Shown: piece after piece, positions 54,919 through 63,022 of the stretch
How positions within the stretch are numbered: the stretch's first letter is position 1
How the letters are laid out: each line of letters begins with the position of its first letter
From: Cytobacillus oceanisediminis 2691
Lineage (GTDB): Bacteria > Bacillota > Bacilli > Bacillales > Cytobacillaceae
DNA: 64,000 nt
NCBI RefSeq assembly: GCF_007678455.1
Contig: NZ_VEEP01000008.1
Span: forward strand, 97,942-161,941
Reading direction: 5' to 3'
Notes under the pieces: generated by a model
The model's database searches: none
What the model was told of the DNA's origin: nothing
The model's input: only the letters and a program-made list of their open reading frames with translations
Translations under genes and position numbers: made by a program

Positions 54919-55739
54919 TGAAAAAGAAGAAGCAAAGCCGAATCATTCTTGAAATTCTCGGCATCATTCTTGCGCTGATCTGGCTTTCCCCGTTTTACTT
55001 GATGATCGTCAACTCGTTTAAGACGAAACGGGAAATGTTCGAGGACACTTTGAAGCTTCCGGATGTTTTTTCATTCGAAAACTATACGATTGCGTTTGAA
55101 CGGCTTGATTTTATCAAAACATTTTTCAACTCTGTTCTGATTACTGTGCTAGCAGTTGCGGTGATCATCATTTTCTCCTCGATGGCTGCTTATGCCCTAT
55201 CAAGACGAGGCGGAAAAACAAGCGGAATCATCTTCATGCTGTTCGTTGCGGCAATGCTGATTCCTTTCCAATCGGTCATGATCCCGCTCGTATCCATTTT
55301 CGGAAAGCTCGAAATGCTGAACAGAGCCGGCCTGGTTTTCATGTATCTTGGTTTTGGCGCGAGCCTGTCCATTTTCCTTTATCATGGAACATTGAGCGGG
55401 ATTTCAAAGTCGCTTGATGAAGCGGCGACAATCGACGGAGCGAACCGGTTCCAGATTTTCTGGTACATCATTTTCCCGATGTTAAAGCCTGTTTCCGTTA
55501 CTGTGGCAATTTTAAACATCATCTGGATCTGGAACGACTACCTGCTTCCTTCTCTTGTCATCAACCAGCAGGGAATGGAAACAATACCGCTAAAGATGTT
55601 CTTCTTCTTTGGGGAATATACAAAGCAATGGCATCTGGCGCTCGCAGGATTGACGATCGCGATCATCCCGGTCATCATCATCTACTTCTTCCTGCAAAAA
55701 CAAATCATCAAGGGAGTTTCAGAAGGTTCGGTAAAATAA
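54918..55739 (+). CDS. Sugar ABC transporter permease (MalG type)
   Basis: A 273-residue permease with six hydrophobic segments and the EAA loop GISKSLDEAATIDGANRFQ. Begins with a basic KKKKQSR stretch. C-terminus FLQKQIIKGVSEGSVK is characteristic of CUT1 sugar transporters. Translationally coupled to the first permease; followed after 24 nt by the LacI regulator. Confidence 0.93.
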   Translation: MKKKKQSRIILEILGIILALIWLSPFYLMIVNSFKTKREMFEDTLKLPDVFSFENYTIAFERLDFIKTFFNSVLITVLAVAVIIIFSSMAAYALSRRGGKTSGIIFMLFVAAMLIPFQSVMIPLVSIFGKLEMLNRAGLVFMYLGFGASLSIFLYHGTLSGISKSLDEAATIDGANRFQIFWYIIFPMLKPVSVTVAILNIIWIWNDYLLPSLVINQQGMETIPLKMFFFFGEYTKQWHLALAGLTIAIIPVIIIYFFLQKQIIKGVSEGSVK

Positions 55740-55763
55740 TCGATACTATAGGAGAGACGACCA

Positions 55764-56789
55764 ATGGCAGTCACAATCAAAGATGTAGCCAGGGCAGCCG
55801 GTGTGTCACCTTCCACCGTTTCCCGGGTAATTGGGGACCATCCTCATATCAATGACGAAACGAAGAAACGTGTGCGAAAGGTGATGGATGAAATGGGGTA
55901 TCATCCTAATTACCAGGCACGCAGTCTCGTGGGAAAAAGTACAGAAACGATCGGGATCGTCATGCCAAATTCGGCTACCCAGGCATTGCAAAATCCTTTT
56001 TTCCCTGAAGTCATCAGGGGAATAAGCATGAAAGCCCATGAACACCAATTTGGGGTATATTTAACAACCGGCATCACCGATGAAGAAATTTATCAGCAGG
56101 TCGTTTCGATGGTACAGGGCCGCAGGGTTGACGGTATCATCCTCCTCTACTCGAAGACCGACGACAAGATCATGAAATATCTGCTGAATCAAAAATTCCC
56201 TTTTACCGTCATCGGCCGTCCGAGCAAGAATGCCGAGCGGATTACGTATGTCGATAATGATAATATCTATATCACCAGGCAAGTGACAGACTATCTGATC
56301 AGCCTTGGCCACAGAAGGATCGCGTTTATCGGGGTCAATACTGAATATGTTTTCACGATTGACCGGCTTGAAGGCTTCAAACAGGCTCTTGAGGAAGCGA
56401 ACATTCCTTTTGAAAAGGAATATATCATTCATGAACAATGCTTGAAATCCGAGGGGAAAGAAGGCATTCAGTCGTTCCTCTCCTCTCATGAGCCCCCTAC
56501 TGCCCTGGTAGTAGCGGATGATTTTACAGCAATCGAACTGATGAGTTATTCAGAGGAATTGAATATATTGGTTCCGGATGATATCTCGATTGTCAGCTTC
56601 AATGACGTACCGCTGGCAGAGCATATGAAACCGCAGCTGACTTCAGTCAATATCGACATTTTCCAGCTGGGATTCGAAGCGGCCAACTGTTTAATCGAGC
56701 TTATCAAGAATCCGGACGCTTTGCCGAAAAGGGTCACAATCCCGGCAAAAATGATTGAGCGAAAATCTTGCAGTGAAATTAATAAGTAA
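55764..56789 (+). CDS. LacI family regulator of the alpha-glucoside cluster
   Basis: A 341-residue repressor. N-terminal HTH and hinge: TIKDVARAAGVSPSTVSRVI and MDEMGYHPNYQARSLVG; C-terminal sugar-binding domain with VDGIILLYSKTDD and DISIVSFNDVPLAEHMKPQL, resembling MalR-type regulators. The GGAGAG site precedes the ATG. It probably binds the palindrome at 52336 and controls this operon. Confidence 0.92.
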   Translation: MAVTIKDVARAAGVSPSTVSRVIGDHPHINDETKKRVRKVMDEMGYHPNYQARSLVGKSTETIGIVMPNSATQALQNPFFPEVIRGISMKAHEHQFGVYLTTGITDEEIYQQVVSMVQGRRVDGIILLYSKTDDKIMKYLLNQKFPFTVIGRPSKNAERITYVDNDNIYITRQVTDYLISLGHRRIAFIGVNTEYVFTIDRLEGFKQALEEANIPFEKEYIIHEQCLKSEGKEGIQSFLSSHEPPTALVVADDFTAIELMSYSEELNILVPDDISIVSFNDVPLAEHMKPQLTSVNIDIFQLGFEAANCLIELIKNPDALPKRVTIPAKMIERKSCSEINK

Positions 56790-56819
56790 GTTACTGGCAG
56801 CGCAAAATGATTAAAATGA

Positions 56820-57006
56820 AAGGCTGTTTTCGTAAAGATTGTTGTTAAAATCCTAAAGCCGATTTTAACGTGATAATAGCCATTTTGTATGTCGGTACTA
56901 AGTTTGCAAGCTCTTTTCTCAGCATAAGCGTTAATTGTGTGAATAATCTTAGGTAATTCAATCCTATTATTTAGGCAATAGCAACAAAGTTTGAGAAAAG
57001 AGCCTT
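56820..57006. mobile_element. MITE-like family B, long copy (B3)
   Basis: A 187-bp AT-rich element starting AAGGCTGTTTTCGTAAAG and ending GAGAAAAGAGCCTT; ends are inverted repeats with one mismatch in 12. It aligns with the reverse complement of 29279-29462. Lies between lacI and the GH13 gene, so it may separate or alter their cotranscription. Confidence 0.8.
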
Positions 57007-57055
57007 ATGAAATGACAGGTTACATCAGGATTAAACAATGAAATGAGGGTTCACA

Positions 57056-58714
57056 TTGAAACATACATGGTGGAAAGAGGCTGTTGCCTATCAGGTATAT
57101 CCAAGGAGCTTCATGGATTCCAACGGTGACGGCATCGGCGATTTGCAAGGAATGATTTCAAAGCTTGATTACTTAAAGGATTTAGGGATCGATGTCATCT
57201 GGATTTGCCCGATGTACAAGTCCCCTAATGACGATAACGGTTATGATATCAGCGATTATCAGGATATCATGGATGAGTTCGGAACGATGGAGGACTTTGA
57301 CCAACTGCTTGCTGAGACGCACAAGCGCGGCATGAAGCTGATCATTGACCTTGTCATCAACCATACGAGCGATGAGCATCAATGGTTTATCGAATCCCGT
57401 GAATCCAAGGAAAGCCCTAAGCGCGACTGGTATATCTGGCGCGATGGCAAGGACGGCGCTGAGCCTAACAACTGGGAGAGCATTTTTGGCGGATCTGCCT
57501 GGGAGTATGATGAGACGACAGATCAGTACTTCCTGCATATCTTCTCCCGCAAACAGCCGGACCTGAACTGGGAAAACAAAGAGGTCCGCACGGCATTGTA
57601 CGACATGATCAACTGGTGGCTTGATAAGGGAATTGATGGTTTCCGTGTTGATGCGATCAGCCATATCAAAAAGGAAGAAGGCCTGAAGGATATGCCAAAC
57701 CCTGAAGGACTGCAGTATGTGTCTTCCTTTGACAAGCATATGAATGTCAATGGAATCCAGACTTTCCTTGAGGAGCTGAAACAGGAGACCTTTTCAAAAT
57801 ACGACATCATGACAGTCGGCGAAGCAAATGGTGTCAGCATCGAGGAAGCGGATCTCTGGGTCGGCGAGGAACAGGGCAAGTTCAATATGGTCTTCCAGTT
57901 TGAACACCTTGACCTGTGGGACTCTGAAAAGAAAGCACTGGATCTGGAAAAATTGAAGAATACTTTTACCCGCTGGCAAAAAGGCCTTGAAGGCCACGGC
58001 TGGAATGCATTATTCATTGAAAACCATGATAAGGCGCGGATTGTTTCGACCTGGGGAGATGACAAGGAGTATTGGCGCGAAAGTGCGACAGCGCTTGCGT
58101 CAATGTATTTCCTGATGCAGGGTACACCATTCATCTATCAGGGACAGGAAATTGGCATGACGAATGTCCAGTTCCCTTCCATCGATGACTATGATGATGT
58201 TGCCATCAAAAACCTGTACAAAATCCGCCGTGAAAACGGAGTCTCTCATGAAGAAATCATGGATTTCATTTGGGCAACAAGCCGTGACAACTCAAGGACA
58301 CCTATGCAATGGTCCGATGCTGAAAATGCCGGGTTCACGACAGGAAATCCATGGCTGGGCATGAACCCGAATTACACCGACATCAATGTCGAAGCACAAC
58401 TAAAGGACCCAGATTCCATCCTTCATTTTTACAAAAAAATGATCCAGATGAAAAAGGCCCATGAAGTGTTCACTTACGGCATATATGATTTGGTTGTGGA
58501 AGACCATGACCAACTCTATGCATATACGCGAACATTGGGCGACAAGCAGGCAATTGTGATTTCAAACCTTTCTGGTGAACCGGCAAGCTTTGAATTTGGT
58601 GGATTCCCGCTTGAGACAAGCAAGCTTTTGCTTAACAATTATGAAGTGGAAGAGCATGGACATGCGACAGAGTTAACATTAAAGCCTTATGAAACAAGGG
58701 TTTATATTAAATAA
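57056..58714 (+). CDS. GH13 alpha-glucosidase (oligo-1,6-glucosidase family)
   Basis: A 552-residue cytoplasmic glycoside hydrolase of GH13 subfamily 31 type. Four conserved regions: DLVINHTS, GFRVDAISHI with nucleophile D199, GEANG with acid/base E256, and IENHDKAR with D325. Residue 200, after the nucleophile, is Ala; in this family Val there goes with alpha-1,6 and Ala with alpha-1,4 activity, so maltooligosaccharides may be preferred. Start is TTG 57056 with GAGGGT 5 nt upstream; the first downstream ATG is out of frame. Hydrolyses sugars brought in by the adjacent ABC transporter. Confidence 0.93.
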   Translation: MKHTWWKEAVAYQVYPRSFMDSNGDGIGDLQGMISKLDYLKDLGIDVIWICPMYKSPNDDNGYDISDYQDIMDEFGTMEDFDQLLAETHKRGMKLIIDLVINHTSDEHQWFIESRESKESPKRDWYIWRDGKDGAEPNNWESIFGGSAWEYDETTDQYFLHIFSRKQPDLNWENKEVRTALYDMINWWLDKGIDGFRVDAISHIKKEEGLKDMPNPEGLQYVSSFDKHMNVNGIQTFLEELKQETFSKYDIMTVGEANGVSIEEADLWVGEEQGKFNMVFQFEHLDLWDSEKKALDLEKLKNTFTRWQKGLEGHGWNALFIENHDKARIVSTWGDDKEYWRESATALASMYFLMQGTPFIYQGQEIGMTNVQFPSIDDYDDVAIKNLYKIRRENGVSHEEIMDFIWATSRDNSRTPMQWSDAENAGFTTGNPWLGMNPNYTDINVEAQLKDPDSILHFYKKMIQMKKAHEVFTYGIYDLVVEDHDQLYAYTRTLGDKQAIVISNLSGEPASFEFGGFPLETSKLLLNNYEVEEHGHATELTLKPYETRVYIK

Positions 58715-58718
58715 TCAT

Positions 58719-58750
58719 AAAGGGAGTGCCTTAATAGAGGCACTCCCTTT
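58719..58750 (+). terminator. Terminator of the alpha-glucosidase gene
   Basis: AAAGGGAGTGCC and GGCACTCCCTTT form a perfect 12-bp stem. The remaining gap to 59048 contains nothing I can name. Confidence 0.85.
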
Positions 58751-59048
58751 GCTTATACCATTAAACATGTTTGATAAGTAACCTCTTCCCCATCCTGTTT
58801 TTTGTTCCAAGAGTACATTCATTCGTCGAAAACAAGGTTTTAGTCCTGTTAGAAATCCTGCTTTTATTGATGGATTCCTTTTGTAAATAATGAATTTGAC
58901 TAAAAAGGTGTCTGTTTACAGTTTAGCTTGCTAGCTTTAGGAGAATATAACACAGGAAGGAATTGGACTGAGAAAAGGGTTGGCAAATCAGGGGCAATGA
59001 ATTAAAATGTTTTTTGGCTTATAAATATGTATTAAGGGTGAATGAATT

Positions 59049-60410
59049 TTGGAAAAACCATTGCGTAAAACAAGATCAACAGGGGATTTATTAGCGTTCC
59101 TCATCCCCTCTTTAATAGGAATATTCTTTTTCATGATACCAATCTCCTATAAAGGAGAAATTACGATTCCCATCGCGGTATTGTCAGGCTGGGTCCAGGA
59201 ATTGCTTGGCGGCACACTGCCAGCGATCATGACTGTCATCATTGTGTTGACATTAATCGGTACACTTTTAATAAAAACCATCCGGCCGGAAATCCTGAAT
59301 CGCAATCATTTTCTTAAAGCATTATTCGATGTTCCGATGGTCTGGTTTGTTGCGCGTATCTTAGGCGCCACTTTTGCGATTATGACCTTATTCAAATTAG
59401 GTCCAGAAGCCGTTTGGTCGCCGAACACAGGCGGACTGCTGCTCAATGACCTTTTGCCAATCCTGTTCGCTGTCTTCCTGTTTGCGGGCTTGTTCCTTCC
59501 ATTGCTCTTGAACTTCGGTTTGCTTGAGTTATTTGGAACATTGCTGACAAAAGTGATGCGCCCGATTTTTAAATTGCCTGGCCGCTCTTCGATTGACTGT
59601 CTGACATCATGGCTGGGCGATGGTACAATCGGTGTCCTGCTGACAAGCAAGCAGTATGAAGAGGGCTACTATACAAAAAGAGAAGCCGCTGTCATCGGTA
59701 CGACCTTCTCGGTTGTTTCGATCACTTTCAGCCTGGTTGTCATTTCCCAGGTTGACCTGGCCCGCATGTTCGTCCCGTTTTATCTTACGGTGACAGGTGC
59801 TGGCGTCGTGGCTGCGATCCTACTCCCGAGAATCCCGCCTCTTTCAAGGAAGCAGGATACGTATTTCGTGGAGCAGAACAATGACTACTCTGAGGAAAAC
59901 ATCCCGGAAGGCTATACACCATTCACCTGGGGGATGGCCCAGGCTGTCGAAAAAGCAGGCAGCAATAAAAGCCTCAAGGATTTCCTCCTTGCCGGTGTCC
60001 GCAATATCCTTGATATGTGGATGGGCGTTGCCCCAATCGTCATGGCGCTTGGAACCCTGGCATTGATCGTCGCTGAATACACACCAGTATTCCAATGGCT
60101 AGGAATGCCGTTCATTCCGCTGCTTGAACTCATGCAGGTTCCTGAAGCGAAGGCTGCATCCGAAACACTGGTCGTCGGCTTTGCAGACATGTTCCTTCCT
60201 TCCGTTATCGGTGCCGATATAGCAAGCCCGATGACAAGGTTCATTGTTGCGGCTGTTTCCGTAACCCAGCTGATCTACATGTCAGAGGTCGGCGGATTAT
60301 TGCTAGGATCAAAAATTCCCGTTTCATTCTGGGAACTATTCATCATCTTCCTGCAGCGTACAATTGTGACACTGCCAATCATCGTACTGGTTGCGCATAT
60401 GCTCTTTTAA
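59049..60410 (+). CDS. YjiH family membrane protein (nucleoside-recognition domain)
   Basis: A 453-residue integral membrane protein with about ten hydrophobic segments and two Gate-type (nucleoside-recognition) blocks: DCLTSWLGDGTIGVLLTSKQYEEG and LVVGFADMFLPSVIGADIAS, here given in part as SWLGDGTIGVLLTSKQYEEG. This fits the YjiH family, suspected transporters of unknown substrate. Start is TTG 59049 with AAGGGTGA upstream. Stand-alone gene with a terminator. Confidence 0.85.
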   Translation: MEKPLRKTRSTGDLLAFLIPSLIGIFFFMIPISYKGEITIPIAVLSGWVQELLGGTLPAIMTVIIVLTLIGTLLIKTIRPEILNRNHFLKALFDVPMVWFVARILGATFAIMTLFKLGPEAVWSPNTGGLLLNDLLPILFAVFLFAGLFLPLLLNFGLLELFGTLLTKVMRPIFKLPGRSSIDCLTSWLGDGTIGVLLTSKQYEEGYYTKREAAVIGTTFSVVSITFSLVVISQVDLARMFVPFYLTVTGAGVVAAILLPRIPPLSRKQDTYFVEQNNDYSEENIPEGYTPFTWGMAQAVEKAGSNKSLKDFLLAGVRNILDMWMGVAPIVMALGTLALIVAEYTPVFQWLGMPFIPLLELMQVPEAKAASETLVVGFADMFLPSVIGADIASPMTRFIVAAVSVTQLIYMSEVGGLLLGSKIPVSFWELFIIFLQRTIVTLPIIVLVAHMLF

Positions 60411-60456
60411 GTAATTTTGGCAAACAACGATCCATCTAGAAGATGTAAATCAATTT

Positions 60457-60488
60457 AAACCGGTTGGCACAGTGCCAGCCGGTTTTTT
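60457..60488 (+). terminator. Terminator of the YjiH gene
   Basis: AAACCGGTTGGCAC and GTGCCAGCCGGTTT stem followed by T run. Confidence 0.9.
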
Positions 60489-60500
60489 CATCGTAAAGCA

Positions 60501-60560
60501 ATTCCGCGAAAACAAAACCAAATTCCGCGAACTGGAAAAAACCCGTGATTTTTCCCAGTT
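60501..60560 (-). repeat. Short 21-bp keyword array (ATTCCGCG, two copies) with boundary hairpin
   Basis: ATTCCGCG at 60501 and 60522 (21-bp step), then the hairpin AACTGGAAAAAACC..TTTTTCCCAGTT (60530-60560). The same keyword, period and boundary hairpin occur at 11849-11973. Confidence 0.85.
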
Positions 60561-60601
60561 AAAAAAGAGAAGCAAAACGCTTCTCTTCTCAATTCCTCTT
60601 A

Positions 60602-61129
60602 TTAACACTGGAATGACCGAATCTGTCTCAGGTCTATGCCGAAGTAAACCCATCCGCGGCGGCGGCTCCATCTCCAGCCGGCAACTGAATTGCGGCCCAG
60701 GAAGACTGGATAGAACCAGAAGCTTCTGCCATCAATCAGCCAGATGTAAGTGAAACGGAACATGCATCTCCGGATTCCTCCCGGGTCGACCGCAAAGGCA
60801 GTCGCCTGTTCTTGCGGTACAAAGGCTGGCGGCGGTGACGATGGCGGGCCTCCTGCCTGGCCTCCGCCTGGTGAACCGCCGGGACCTCCCGGGAATCCTC
60901 CTGCACCGCCCGGAAACCCGCCAGGGCCTCCTGGGAATCCTCCTGGACTGCCCGGAAACCCACCAGGGCCTCCCGGGAATCCTCCTGGGCTGCCTGGAAA
61001 TCCTCCAGGAAACCCGCCAACTGTCCTCATATCCACATTCTGGTCGTACTCATTTTCATAGCAATCATAATCATTTTCAAATTGTTGATTAGGTCCGTAT
61101 GGGTAGAAGTTGTTGTTATCCAAACTCAT
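60602..61129 (-). CDS. Gly/Pro/Phe-repeat protein, possible spore surface protein
   Basis: About 175 residues, family not recognised. The N-terminus is Asn/Tyr-rich (LDNNNFYPYGPNQQ), then a low-complexity region of GGFPG(G/S)P repeats, a Pro-rich linker (PPSSPPPAFVPQ) and a conserved-looking aromatic C-terminal domain (IRRCMFRFTYIWLIDG, RRRGWVYFGIDLRQI). The layout resembles exported surface or coat proteins of Bacillus, but there is no signal peptide. The ATG at 61129 lies close to GAGAGGGG; an in-frame ATG at 61153 is possible. Confidence 0.7.
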   Translation of the reverse strand: MSLDNNNFYPYGPNQQFENDYDCYENEYDQNVDMRTVGGFPGGFPGSPGGFPGGPGGFPGSPGGFPGGPGGFPGGAGGFPGGPGGSPGGGQAGGPPSSPPPAFVPQEQATAFAVDPGGIRRCMFRFTYIWLIDGRSFWFYPVFLGRNSVAGWRWSRRRGWVYFGIDLRQIRSFQC

Positions 61130-61182
61130 ATCCCCTCTCTTGGTGTATTCCATGTAATCTATGCGAATCGCCCAGTTTGGTG

Positions 61183-62280
61183 CTAGATGGAACCAAGTTT
61201 TTCAAATTCTTTTTTGATCTGGCCGGTGAGTTCATCTACCTTTGCAAAGTCCATGGCTCCGATATAGATGGCCTCCAATTGGTCGCGCAGTTCTTTTGCA
61301 TTTGCCAGTGAGGCGATTGCTTCATTCATTTTATCTTTGTACCTTCCGCCGACATCCTTGATTTCTGCGGCATACCTCTCGTCAGTTCCCGGTGTGATCA
61401 GCTCATCGTACATATCGATAATTTCATCGGTTTCTCTTTCAGGAAAATACTCATGTGGTGCGGTACTGTCAAAAATCGCAAAATCAAGCTCGCGGACAAT
61501 CACCATATCAAGGCTGTGGGGATCAAACCCGCAGTGGTAAACTTCTACATCATATCCTCGAGACTGCGCTTCCGCTGCCAACTTTTTCAGCATCGTCGAC
61601 TTTCCAGAGCCTGGACGTCCTTTAATGAAGTATCTTTTCCCGACGGTCTCTGTCAGGTTCGGAACAAAATCAACTGCTCCAGCTGGTGTTGCGGCACCGA
61701 GAAACCGGTCATACACTCGCCCATTTCCTGTTTCTGACCTGCTGTCGCCAAAGAAGCTCTCAATCAATCTGTTTGTCAGGCCATTCGCTTTTTCAAAATC
61801 CATATTTTCGATATAGATTTTTTCCCATTCATCATGAATTCTTAGCGCTTCAGCAAAAAGGCTGTATGCTGTGTTGAATGCTCCGCTGATTTTTTCAGTC
61901 AGCTCCGTGATTGTCTCCTTATGCTCCTGCAGCTTCCTGGAATTCCATGCTTCCCCAAGATTGATATACTCCTCCACCGCCCCCGGAGCCTTAGGCTCGA
62001 TGACATGCGGGGCTGTGCCGTCCACAATTCCCGCGTTCAATTCAGGAATCAGTACACCATCAATCGATTTATTATCAGAGGAGCAATGCAGAAATTGAAT
62101 ATCATATCCTTTTTCCTGCCATTCATAACCGATCTTTTTCATGAGAGATGACTTCCCTGTTCCAGGACCGCCCTTCAATATGAACAACCGTGACAAGCCC
62201 TGCAAGCTTGAATCATACAAGCTGTAAAAACCGCGGGCAGTGTTGCCTCCGGCGAAAAAGTTGAGGATTCTTCCTGCCAT
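61183..62280 (-). CDS. Tandem P-loop ATPase of unknown function (PRK06851-like)
   Basis: A 365-residue protein made of two similar halves, each with a Walker A motif: ILKGGPGTGKSSLMKK (about 35) and FIKGRPGSGKSTMLKK (about 215), each followed by matching blocks (YDIQFLHCSSDNKSIDGVL and YDVEVYHCGFDPHSLDMVI, then STAPH or GTAPH). An internal duplication is therefore plain. Family occurs in spore formers; function unknown. The start at 62280 has GGAGGGAG upstream. Next to the Gly/Pro-rich gene on the same strand (53-nt gap), so cotranscription is likely. Confidence 0.8.
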   Translation of the reverse strand: MAGRILNFFAGGNTARGFYSLYDSSLQGLSRLFILKGGPGTGKSSLMKKIGYEWQEKGYDIQFLHCSSDNKSIDGVLIPELNAGIVDGTAPHVIEPKAPGAVEEYINLGEAWNSRKLQEHKETITELTEKISGAFNTAYSLFAEALRIHDEWEKIYIENMDFEKANGLTNRLIESFFGDSRSETGNGRVYDRFLGAATPAGAVDFVPNLTETVGKRYFIKGRPGSGKSTMLKKLAAEAQSRGYDVEVYHCGFDPHSLDMVIVRELDFAIFDSTAPHEYFPERETDEIIDMYDELITPGTDERYAAEIKDVGGRYKDKMNEAIASLANAKELRDQLEAIYIGAMDFAKVDELTGQIKKEFEKLGSI

Positions 62281-62417
62281 ATATTCGCACTCCCTCCAGC
62301 CGTTGACCATAACGGCAAGTTTTTGCTTCCCCCTTACTATATGCAGGGCATAGGCGCTGGGTGAATGCCCAATTGCAAATGTAATTTTGTCTATTTTTAA
62401 ACTTTATTTCCCGGGCA

Positions 62418-62433
62418 AGTGATGTTCTTCACA
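62418..62433 (+). promoter_or_regulatory. FNR-like box upstream of the nos operon
   Basis: AGTGATGTTCTTCACA matches TGTGA-N6-TCACA at nine of ten positions. It lies about 130 nt before the cytochrome c start. A second palindrome, ACACAAATTTGTGT (62470-62483), follows and might bind another regulator. Confidence 0.6.
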
Positions 62434-62554
62434 TCCCCTCATAGCGCTTTCACAAATCATTCACAATAAACACAAATTTGTGTGCCGTACATCACACTGA
62501 CGTTTTTTTGAAAAAGTTAGGATGTAATTGTAAATCAATCTAGGGGGGAAGAAA

Positions 62555-63001
62555 GTGAACAAACCAGTCATTCATTTCATCTTAAGTGCTGTGCTCGGAC
62601 TCGGTATTGGTTATATAGCCTACGACGTCATCCCGCAAGGCAATGGGCAGGAAAAAGAAGTCACGGCTGTCGATCAATCACCAAAGGCTAAGGAACCCGC
62701 CAAGGAAGAAAAGAAGTCAACTGAGACTTCTACAGCTTCTGCTGGTGATGAAAGCATCCTGCAATCAAAAGGCTGCCTTGGCTGCCACTCTGTCGAAGCA
62801 TTGAACCTTAAAGGCGGAGCAACCGGACCGGACCTGTCCCAGGCATTCAATAATGTCGAAGGAAAGCATGGCAAACCTGTCAATGAATTTTTGAAAGAGC
62901 CTACCTCCGCAGTCATGTCAGGCGTCATCGGCGGCAACCCGCTGACAGATGAAGAAATCAATCAAGTCGTAGAAATTTTGAAGGAAGCTTCTGAAAAATA
63001 A
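62555..63001 (+). CDS. Membrane-anchored cytochrome c of the nos operon
   Basis: A 148-residue monoheme cytochrome c. Residues 7-25 form an N-terminal hydrophobic anchor, followed by a Lys/Glu-rich linker, then CLGCH (C74, C77, H78) and a C-terminal class I domain in which Met in SAVMSGVIGG is the likely second ligand. It starts with GTG after a GGGGGG site and precedes nosZ by 21 nt. It likely delivers electrons to NosZ, as small c-type cytochromes do in clade II nos clusters. Confidence 0.9.
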   Translation: MNKPVIHFILSAVLGLGIGYIAYDVIPQGNGQEKEVTAVDQSPKAKEPAKEEKKSTETSTASAGDESILQSKGCLGCHSVEALNLKGGATGPDLSQAFNNVEGKHGKPVNEFLKEPTSAVMSGVIGGNPLTDEEINQVVEILKEASEK

Positions 63002-63022
63002 ACCAAAGGTGGTGCAGTGTTA

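Noticed and set aside
60750-61061. Pro-rich protein on the plus strand opposite the GGFPG repeat
   Set aside because: A reverse reading of the same Gly/Pro repeat; the minus-strand frame has a conserved-looking C-terminal domain and a start site.
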